A stretch of DNA of 7,630 nt from an uncultured Flavobacterium sp. (lineage in GTDB: Bacteria > Bacteroidota > Bacteroidia > Flavobacteriales > Flavobacteriaceae), in assembly GCA_946480635.1 (NCBI GenBank), contig CAMLKV010000095.1, positions 1 through 7,630 on the forward strand, written 5' to 3'. Of this stretch, positions 1 to 4,699 are shown in pieces. A program made the translations under genes and the position numbers. The stretch's first letter is position 1. Each line of letters begins with the position of its first letter. A model generated the notes under the pieces. That model was given only the letters and a program-made list of their open reading frames with translations, did not search any database and was not told where the DNA came from.

Positions 1-590
1 CCGCTACTCGCCAATCCATTTAAACCATAATGCGGTAATTTATCCATATAAGTATCATTTGTATCAATAAAATTTGGCTCTACCATTGTTGGTAAAGTTG
101 CATCGATAGTATAGTAGCCGTCCTGTATGTTTCCAGTTTGTTGATTTACTGGAACAATCACGTAAACGTGTGTAAATTCTTCAGGTTCAAAAGTTGGTTG
201 TTTTATTTTGCGTATGTAATAACGCAACCCAAGTTGTGCCAACAAGCAACCTACTATAATTGTGTAGCTTTTACAATCTATACCGTCGTAACGTGTTTTC
301 CATGCGCAAGCTGGTGAGCGTAATAGTTGTGCTTTGCCGTCTGCTTTGTATTGAAAGTGATTGTATGCAAATGAATGTATTGCGGAAAGCGTTGCAGTTA
401 GTTCGTTTCTGTTAAGCAATTTTGCAACTTTTTCAAGTTGCCAATTGTGTTGCAATATTTGTTTTACGATTAGTTGCACCGACAAATAAGTATCGCCCTC
501 ACCGAAAGCAACTTTTTCACAAGCTGAATTTGGAATGAGAGCGTTATACTTACCGCCGTTTTGGACTTTTCTAAACAAAAAATTACTCAC
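1..590 (-). CDS. Transglutaminase-like protein, C-terminus cut by window edge
   Basis: Reading the minus strand from a GTG at 590 gives 196 open codons that continue past base 1, so the C-terminus is missing. GTG is chosen because an in-frame TAA lies only three codons upstream and no in-frame ATG or TTG lies between. The protein shows a Cys-His-Asp series typical of transglutaminase-like folds: C106 in DGIDCKSYT, H141 in EEFTHVYVIVP and D163 in YYTIDATLP. The cysteine begins a helix-like stretch (IIVGCLLAQLGL), as in that fold. No signal peptide or membrane segment is seen in the visible part. Family knowledge: such domains act as cysteine proteases, amidases or protein cross-linkers. In a phage context a virion-maturation or wall-active role is possible but is inference. 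A 10-bp-arm hairpin sits 8 bp before the start codon and could affect translation. The family call is fairly strong; the biological role is unknown. Confidence 0.75.
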   Translation of the reverse strand, partial: MSNFLFRKVQNGGKYNALIPNSACEKVAFGEGDTYLSVQLIVKQILQHNWQLEKVAKLLNRNELTATLSAIHSFAYNHFQYKADGKAQLLRSPACAWKTRYDGIDCKSYTIIVGCLLAQLGLRYYIRKIKQPTFEPEEFTHVYVIVPVNQQTGNIQDGYYTIDATLPTMVEPNFIDTNDTYMDKLPHYGLNGLASS

Positions 591-598
591 TATGCCTT

Positions 599-626
599 AT
601 TTGTAACTGATGATTGAGTTACAAAT
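599..626. promoter_or_regulatory. Perfect 10-bp inverted repeat (stem-loop) just before a GTG start
   Basis: Arms ATTTGTAACT (599-608) and AGTTACAAAT (617-626) pair perfectly across an 8-base loop. On the transcribed minus strand the hairpin ends 8 bases before the GTG at 590, where a ribosome would bind. No T-run follows in the direction of transcription, so a classical intrinsic terminator is unlikely. It could be an operator for a dimeric repressor or an RNA hairpin controlling translation of the transglutaminase-like gene. The symmetry is seen directly; the function is inferred. Confidence 0.5.
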
Positions 627-652
627 TTGAGTTGCTTTTTTGTTGCAGGTTT

Positions 653-702
653 AGTTTTAGGTAGTCTTGGTAAGTTTTGGTAAGTCTTGGTAGTTTTTAG
701 GT
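653..702. repeat. Five tandem units of about 10 bp
   Basis: On the plus strand the units are AGTTTTAGGT, AGTCTTGGTA, AGTTTTGGTA, AGTCTTGGT and AGTTTTTAGGT, an almost exact 10-bp period. They lie in the 144-bp gap between a small membrane protein gene and the transglutaminase-like gene. One helical turn per unit would place protein contacts on one face of the DNA, as in iterons or operator arrays. The period is not a multiple of three, which argues against a protein-level repeat. The repeat is seen directly; no function is proven. Confidence 0.6.
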
Positions 703-733
703 GGTCTTTATAGCTCTTTTAGTGATTAAAAAC

Positions 734-755
734 TTTAGTTGCAACTATTTGGGTT
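734..755. repeat. 22-bp direct repeat, copy 1
   Basis: This copy matches bases 1168-1189 at 21 of 22 positions; the only difference is G at 751 against A at 1185. It covers the last codons and stop of the 735-935 gene (PNSCN then TAA) and contains the palindrome AGTTGCAACT. The two copies bracket the pair of small membrane protein genes. Confidence 0.75.
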
Positions 756-935
756 TTTAAACCAGTTGTCAAAAAGTTTTTGCTCTTTAATATCGTCAAC
801 GTCTTTTTTTCTGTGCTTGTAAATTATATAAGCAAGCCAAAAACAGCATAAAAAAATTATAAGTGTGAAATAATTAGGGCAATATTTGTCAAGAAATTGA
901 GCGAACGCAACAAGAGATTTTTCTATTTTTTTCAT
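735..935 (-). CDS. Small single-pass membrane protein, unknown function
   Basis: A 66-residue protein from the ATG at 935. An in-frame TTG at 947 would add four residues, but ATG is the more usual start and leaves 13 bp after the upstream stop. The N-terminus is a short amphipathic stretch (KKIEKSLVAFAQFLDK). One strongly hydrophobic segment covers about residues 22-39 (YFTLIIFLCCFWLAYIIY), followed at once by a basic cluster KHRKK that suggests a cytoplasmic C-terminus. The tail FDNWFKNP resembles the tail FNNWLESP of the adjacent upstream membrane protein, so the two may be diverged paralogues or act together. Small membrane proteins in phages include holins, spanins and anti-holins, but nothing here shows a specific role. 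I do not recognise the family. Confidence 0.55.
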   Translation of the reverse strand: MKKIEKSLVAFAQFLDKYCPNYFTLIIFLCCFWLAYIIYKHRKKDVDDIKEQKLFDNWFKNPNSCN

Positions 936-948
936 CAGATACAACAAA

Positions 949-1143
949 TTATAAAGGACTTTCTAACCAATTATTAAATTTATTAATGGAGTGTTTTAAT
1001 ACTACCAGTATCATAAAAATGATACAAAAAATATGATCTGAAATAATCAAATATTTAATGCCAGAATAGATGTATAATGCAAAATTTATGCAAAGCCAAA
1101 TAAACATTAAGCTATAAAAAATCGCGTGTTTTTTTGTTTTCAT
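949..1143 (-). CDS. Small two-pass membrane protein, unknown function
   Basis: A 64-residue protein starting at ATG 1143. A lysine-rich N-terminus (MKTKKH) is followed by two hydrophobic segments, about residues 7-28 and 31-49, joined by a very short turn, and then a polar tail ending FNNWLESPL. The length and hairpin topology would suit a holin-like or regulatory membrane peptide, but no family is recognised and there is no adjacent endolysin to support lysis. It lies directly upstream of another small membrane protein whose tail shares the pattern F-N/D-N-W-L/F-x-x-P. The upstream gap carries copy 2 of the 22-bp direct repeat about 25 bp before the start. Confidence 0.55.
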   Translation of the reverse strand: MKTKKHAIFYSLMFIWLCINFALYIYSGIKYLIISDHIFCIIFMILVVLKHSINKFNNWLESPL

Positions 1144-1167
1144 GATTTTAGTCTTTATAATTTATAA

Positions 1168-1189
1168 TTTAGTTGCAACTATTTAGGTT
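1168..1189. repeat. 22-bp direct repeat, copy 2
   Basis: A near-identical copy of bases 734-755, lying between the ASCH-like gene and the two membrane protein genes. On the minus strand it reads as codons N-L-N-S-C-N then TAA, the same frame and stop as the gene tail in copy 1 (N-P-N-S-C-N). It is the end of a 14-residue ORF from ATG 1213 (1169-1213, MRSCLQFRNLNSCN), which looks like the 3' remnant of a lost duplicate rather than a working gene. Confidence 0.7.
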
Positions 1190-1221
1190 GCGAAATTGCA
1201 AGCAACTTCGCATAACAGTCA

Positions 1222-1247
1222 ATTGACGACATTAAAACGTCGTCAAT
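1222..1247. terminator. Perfect 9-bp-arm hairpin downstream of ASCH-like gene
   Basis: Arms ATTGACGAC (1222-1230) and GTCGTCAAT (1239-1247) flank an 8-base loop, beginning 18 bases past the stop codon of the 1266-1787 gene. The position suits a transcript end or RNA-stability hairpin. No run of T follows in the direction of transcription, so intrinsic termination is not certain. A second nested dyad, TGCGAA with TTCGCA, lies just beyond at about 1189-1213. Confidence 0.4.
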
Positions 1248-1265
1248 CTTGGTGTTAGCAAACAG

Positions 1266-1787
1266 CTAATAACGAAAGTCGGTAAAATGAATAATCGCCA
1301 TTGGTTCGTTTAAATCATAATCTTTAAACCATTCTTTAAAATCAGAATAGGTCAATCCATCATTTTCAGCTAATAATTCAACGTTAGGTTCTGCTCTATT
1401 ATTTATAATTGGATATTTTAAGGAGCAAACACCGTCTTTATCTTCTTCAAACTCTATTTTTTGAACGCTAATTCCAGACGCTTTGCTTAAAATTAAAAAT
1501 TCTATTTGCTTAGAATTATAAGGCTTGCCTTCCCATTTTCTTAATGACAAAACCGCGTTACCTTTTTCTATTTCTTCAAATCTTTTTTTCCATAACAAAT
1601 AGTTTCCACGTATTGTATGAATTTTGGTTTTGCTATATATTTTTCTGATAAAACCAGTTTCTATGCCTGATTTTTTGTGTGTTTTTGGGAAAAATTCTGA
1701 AACAGTAAGAACATACGTTTTAGGTAGCCGATTTGCTAACATCGGTTTTGACGCATTGCTTTGTTTAGTGGAATTATCGTTTTTCAT
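1266..1787 (-). CDS. ASCH/PUA-like protein typical of Bacteroidota mobile elements (putative)
   Basis: A 173-residue soluble protein. A low-complexity start (residues 1-20) precedes a compact domain with KIHTIRGNY (55-63), WKKRF (66-70), SLRKWEGKPYNSKQIE (81-96), ENDGLTYSDFKEWF (about 141-154) and the closing MAIIHFTDFRY (163-173). The K-x-H-T-I-R motif plus a later beta-rich core resembles ASCH-domain proteins of the PUA superfamily, which are thought to bind RNA or modified nucleotides. From memory, very similar proteins occur in Bacteroidota phages and integrative elements without a proven function. Met16 (MLANRLPKTYVL) could be the true start, because residues 1-15 look non-conserved in character. 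The gene stands apart, with gaps of 66 bp upstream and 122 bp downstream, and the downstream gap contains hairpins. The domain call is recognition by eye and moderately sure. Confidence 0.65.
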   Translation of the reverse strand: MKNDNSTKQSNASKPMLANRLPKTYVLTVSEFFPKTHKKSGIETGFIRKIYSKTKIHTIRGNYLLWKKRFEEIEKGNAVLSLRKWEGKPYNSKQIEFLILSKASGISVQKIEFEEDKDGVCSLKYPIINNRAEPNVELLAENDGLTYSDFKEWFKDYDLNEPMAIIHFTDFRY

Positions 1788-1853
1788 ATTCGTTTAGTTT
1801 AAAAAATTAATATTAGTTTTCATAAGTCGCAACGACGACAAAGCCGAGAACCG

Positions 1854-2177
1854 TTATACGTCATATTCTATTAAGTTAACTCCGTTGTTTTTTAGTAATT
1901 CTTCAAATGGTTTCACTAGATATTCTACTATATCCTCGTGTAAATCTGAAGACATTATTAATTCTAAAATTTTATCTCGACAGTTACTTACTTTTACCAA
2001 ATCTTTAATTTCTGATTTTGAATAATCATCAAATGAAAATTTAATTTGTTCAGTATTTTCAAGAACATTTAAAGCTTCATCTATACTGGAAATTCTTCTT
2101 TACTTTGAATTTCCATGCGTGTAATTTTCATTAATAAATTTCTTTTCTGCTTTTAGTATTTCAATTGCGTGTTTCAT
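1854..2177 (-). pseudogene. Hypothetical gene interrupted by an in-frame TAA at codon 26
   Basis: ATG at 2177 lies 2 bp after the stop of the upstream gene, a coupled position that supports a genuine start. Translation gives 25 residues (starting MKHAIEILKAEKKF) and then TAA at 2100-2102. The same frame then stays open for 81 more codons to TAA at 1854-1856, with a credible acidic, helical sequence including SIDEALNVLENTEQIKF and VEYLVKPFEELLKNNG. A single base change (CAA, GAA or AAA to TAA) explains the break. No ATG follows the stop until codon 75, so re-initiation would make only about 33 residues. The family is not recognised; the intact product would be 107 residues. Alternatives are a sequencing error, or a start at a rare codon just after the stop. 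Confidence 0.6.
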
Positions 2178-2179
2178 AA

Positions 2180-2440
2180 TTATAGTTTTAAATAGTTATT
2201 ATTCGTTTTATCAATCTCAAACAACTGACGTTTCAATTTTAGTTGCTCGGTTTTCATTTCTTCAATTTTTTGTTTCACTTCATCGTCAGGAACATAGCCG
2301 TTAGGGTAGCCATTATCGATAATAAACAAAAGGACTTCTTTTGGTTTTAGTAGTTGGTTATGTTCTTTTTCAGTAGCTGGAATATTTCGGTTTTTTTTGA
2401 TTATTTCCTGTATTTCGGCTTTTACTGTTTTAGCGGTCAT
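2180..2440 (-). CDS. Hypothetical 86-residue protein with C-terminal coiled coil
   Basis: Residues 1-20 are lysine- and glutamate-rich and probably helical. The middle LLKPKEVLLFIIDNGYPNGYVPDDE looks like a small folded core. About residues 52-80 (EVKQKIEEMKTEQLKLKRQLFEID) have the heptad-like charge and leucine pattern of a short coiled coil, which suggests oligomerisation or partner binding. No enzyme motif, signal peptide or membrane segment is seen. It is the first gene after a 96-bp gap with TGATGATT repeats, so a promoter could lie there, although no clear Bacteroidota TAnnTTTG box was found. The broken 1854-2177 gene follows it by 2 bp. I do not recognise the family. Confidence 0.6.
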   Translation of the reverse strand: MTAKTVKAEIQEIIKKNRNIPATEKEHNQLLKPKEVLLFIIDNGYPNGYVPDDEVKQKIEEMKTEQLKLKRQLFEIDKTNNNYLKL

Positions 2441-2536
2441 GCAAGTCTTTTTTACTTCTTATACTGGTGATTTTTAAAATTGATAAGTTCATTTTTTGAC
2501 TGATGATTAATTGATGATGATTGAAACTAAAATTTG

Positions 2537-2770
2537 TTATTTTGAGTGAAATTTAATTTTAAGACGATTTCGTATTAAAAAGGTGTAATGTTGCTCCTGA
2601 CCCTCTAAAACTTTCTTAAAATGCTTTATTTTAAGTTGTTCGCCAACTAAAGTTGAATATTTTCCCGCTCCAATGAGTTTTGTGCCTTTTTTATCGGTTT
2701 CTTGATACTTAATAACAAAGTTTCGGTTAATGATTGCATTAGTTGGATTTGATGATTTTTTAGCTGGCAT
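2537..2770 (-). CDS. Hypothetical basic 77-residue protein
   Basis: A strongly basic small protein that begins MPAKKSSNPT and ends RNRLKIKFHSK, with alternating hydrophobic and charged residues (FVIKYQETDKKG, QHYTFLIRNRLKIKF) that suggest beta strands. No cysteines, membrane segments or known motif are seen. The charge would suit nucleic-acid binding, but that is inference. Its ATG at 2770 lies inside the end of the methyltransferase gene, an 11-bp overlap, so translation is probably coupled to that enzyme. A role linked to DNA modification or replication is therefore plausible but unproven. Confidence 0.6.
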   Translation of the reverse strand: MPAKKSSNPTNAIINRNFVIKYQETDKKGTKLIGAGKYSTLVGEQLKIKHFKKVLEGQEQHYTFLIRNRLKIKFHSK

Positions 2771-4448
2771 AACTTAGTTTTTTAGAGTGTTCTTGAATAG
2801 ATAAATAACTTGTTTTAACTAATGCTTTTGCTTGATTTACTTCAACAGCATTTCCAATGAATTTTTTTTGCTCGGTTTGGTTTCCGATTAACTTATAATC
2901 TTTAGGAAATCCTTGAATTTGTTTTAACTCAGGTATGTTTAACATTCTCATTTTAATGTCAATAATTCCATAACTAACCATAAATTCTTTAATTTTAATC
3001 ATGGTTTCAGAATCACTTTCGTAAACTGGAATAGTTATTTCTCCTAATTCTGTTGATACAAGGTAAAGAGGTGCTTTGTCCTGTCTCGCAACAACTGTAC
3101 AACATGGGTTTTCAATACTTCCATTATTTCCACCCCAAGACGGATTGAAAATATATTGTTTGGCTTTTACCAAATTAAATTTGGGAACTGTTGTTAAAGC
3201 ACCTATTGGCTTTTCAATTGAAGTTGCAACCCCTGTACCATATTGTTGATCTATAAAGTTTACATCAATTTTTGTAACTCTGTCTTTTGTTGTTATGGTT
3301 GGTGAGGGATTATCAATTGAGTGCAAACCAAAGTTTCCATAATAAGTAGAAAGATGTGAAGCAGTTACTATTGCTTGACCTCCAACAGTTGTAACTGTAC
3401 CAGCAGGCTCATTTACTGAAATTACTTTTCCCTCTGGTCGACCTGAGTAGTATTTTTTAAGGAAAACAGATTTCACCAAAGCATGAGTTCCATTTGTGCA
3501 AATAGTTCCCATAGGCTTATTAATTGAATTTACTTTTTGTTCAGGATTTATTTTACCTCCATTGTATCTTTTAGTAAAAACATCATCGCCGGTTGCAACA
3601 AATTTTAAAAGACCCGCATAAATTCTTTTTAGAGTATTCTCGGAAAGATTTTTCTTTCTAGTAAATATACTTTCCCCTTCATCATTTAGGTCTAAAACCT
3701 CTCTTACTGGTTTCCATTTTTCCATTGGGAACAAAGAACTTTCTACTTTGTCCTTTGTGTGAGTTTGTTCAGGCCATTCAATTGGGTAATCATATTTAGC
3801 AAACTGTATGAACAAACGTTCACGGCTTTGGTAAGCCCCATAATTTGCAGAATTTAATATTTTGGCATCATATCTAAATCCGTAAGATTTTACATTTTCT
3901 ATCCATTTAATATAGTCCTTGCCGTTTGTTCTTGAAATTGGTTTTCCATTTTCATCAAGAGAACCCCAACTCATAAACTCCCTTACATTTTCAACCCAAA
4001 AGTAATCAGGGTTAAGTTCCAGGAGATACATAAACATATGTTCAGCTAATGTTCTACTATCTGCATCTTTTCTTTGACCTCCTTTTGCTTTTGAAAAATT
4101 GGTACACTCCAATGAAGCCCAAACTTTAATTTTACATTTTGGAAATTCTTTTCGTAATTCTTTTACTAAATATTTTAGTCTTTCAACTACTTTAAAATCT
4201 CTTATGTCTTCTGTAAAGTGTAATGTGTTTGGGTGATTCTCAGCATGACTTTCAATTGCTTTTGCATCATGATTAACACAAGCAGCTACAAACATATTTT
4301 TAATATCTGTAAAATGAATTCCTGTTGAAGTACCACCTGCACCACAAAATAGATCAATCCAAAAAACTAATGGTTCTTTTAAATCTGCATTTAATTTAAC
4401 ATGATTTATAAAGGCTTTTGTTTCATTTTTAAGTTGTGTATTTGTCAT
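2760..4448 (-). CDS. Phage-type DNA cytosine-5 methyltransferase with repeated recognition region
   Basis: Transfers a methyl group from S-adenosylmethionine to C5 of cytosine in a DNA target. Motifs run in canonical order over 562 residues: motif I DLFCGAGG (32-39), motif IV with the catalytic cysteine C115 in ECTNFSKAKGG, motif VI VENV (152-155), motif VIII QSRERL (207-212), and a C-terminal block RMLNIPELKQIQGFP (501-515) with IGNAVEVNQAKAL (531-543), matching motif X. The usual PPCxxFS of motif IV is replaced by LECTNFS, a variant I recall from phage enzymes of this class. Between motifs VIII and X, where target recognition normally sits, there are five repeats of the form S-I-x-x-P-x-x-T-V-T-T. 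No restriction endonuclease gene is adjacent, so it is probably an orphan enzyme that protects element DNA or regulates it. It follows the 4463-4696 gene by 14 bp and overlaps the next gene by 11 bp. The target site cannot be read from sequence. Confidence 0.93.
   Translation of the reverse strand: MTNTQLKNETKAFINHVKLNADLKEPLVFWIDLFCGAGGTSTGIHFTDIKNMFVAACVNHDAKAIESHAENHPNTLHFTEDIRDFKVVERLKYLVKELRKEFPKCKIKVWASLECTNFSKAKGGQRKDADSRTLAEHMFMYLLELNPDYFWVENVREFMSWGSLDENGKPISRTNGKDYIKWIENVKSYGFRYDAKILNSANYGAYQSRERLFIQFAKYDYPIEWPEQTHTKDKVESSLFPMEKWKPVREVLDLNDEGESIFTRKKNLSENTLKRIYAGLLKFVATGDDVFTKRYNGGKINPEQKVNSINKPMGTICTNGTHALVKSVFLKKYYSGRPEGKVISVNEPAGTVTTVGGQAIVTASHLSTYYGNFGLHSIDNPSPTITTKDRVTKIDVNFIDQQYGTGVATSIEKPIGALTTVPKFNLVKAKQYIFNPSWGGNNGSIENPCCTVVARQDKAPLYLVSTELGEITIPVYESDSETMIKIKEFMVSYGIIDIKMRMLNIPELKQIQGFPKDYKLIGNQTEQKKFIGNAVEVNQAKALVKTSYLSIQEHSKKLSYAS
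3057..3524 (-). repeat. Five protein-level repeats in methyltransferase recognition region
   Basis: The repeat cores are at residues 309-325 (INKPMGTICTNGTHALV), 345-361 (VNEPAGTVTTVGGQAIV), 378-394 (IDNPSPTITTKDRVTKI), 411-427 (IEKPIGALTTVPKFNLV) and 445-464 (IENPCCTVVARQ and on). They are spaced 33 to 36 residues apart. Inter-repeat linkers share a Y-Y/x-G pattern (KKYYSGRPEG, STYYGNFG, DQQYGTGVA). The T-x-T-T core resembles motif IX of the family. The DNA has diverged, so this is an old duplication. One or two such units are common in phage enzymes as I recall them; five is long. Confidence 0.7.
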
Positions 4449-4462
4449 AATTAATTTTTTGA

Positions 4463-4696
4463 TTAAAAAGGATAAACTGGAACATAAATTTGCTTGTTAG
4501 CATATAGTTCTTTGAAAGTATTCATGTCAGTATTTTCATTGAATAGATAGAGTTTTTTATCAAAACAAACTCCAGTACTTTGTAAGCAGTAATATGGTTG
4601 ACTATTAAAAATAGGACTGCCATTGCTTGCCGGAAAATCATTTTTAGTTGCTAATCGCAATTCGATTTCTTGAATAATTTTTATTGTTTCTTCCAT
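4463..4696 (-). CDS. Hypothetical 77-residue protein between primase and methyltransferase
   Basis: A small, slightly acidic soluble protein. The first 20 residues (MEETIKIIQEIELRLATKND) look helical. The rest is rich in aromatic residues and turns (PYYCLQSTGVCFDKKLYLFNE, KQIYVPVYPF) and contains two cysteines five residues apart (C37, C44 region), too few for a zinc ribbon. The start is fixed by position: ATG at 4696 is 3 bp after the TAG of the primase-helicase gene, and the stop is 14 bp before the methyltransferase start, so all three are probably co-transcribed and translationally coupled. No family is recognised. A role as an accessory to replication or modification is only suggested by context. 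Confidence 0.6.
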   Translation of the reverse strand: MEETIKIIQEIELRLATKNDFPASNGSPIFNSQPYYCLQSTGVCFDKKLYLFNENTDMNTFKELYANKQIYVPVYPF

Positions 4697-4699
4697 AAT

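Noticed and set aside
590..718. Open frame of 42 codons (K/T-rich) whose TAG overlaps the GTG at 590 as TAGTG
   Set aside because: The stop-start overlap is suggestive of coupling, but the frame has no ATG, GTG or TTG start after its upstream TAA at 719-721, and it runs through a repeat whose 10-bp period does not fit codons.
735..1143. Holin or Rz-type spanin assignment for the two small membrane proteins
   Set aside because: Size and topology fit loosely, but there is no endolysin neighbour, lipobox or family motif.
1144..1265. Bacteroidota promoter (TAnnTTTG with upstream TTTG) in the gap before the membrane protein genes
   Set aside because: I looked for the -7 box in all gaps on the minus strand and found no exact match, so no promoter is called.
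2430..2492. 20-residue leader ORF (MNLSILKITSIRSKKDLHDR) overlapping the start of the 86-residue gene
   Set aside because: It could be a coupled leader peptide, but it is too short to distinguish from chance and has no supporting signal.
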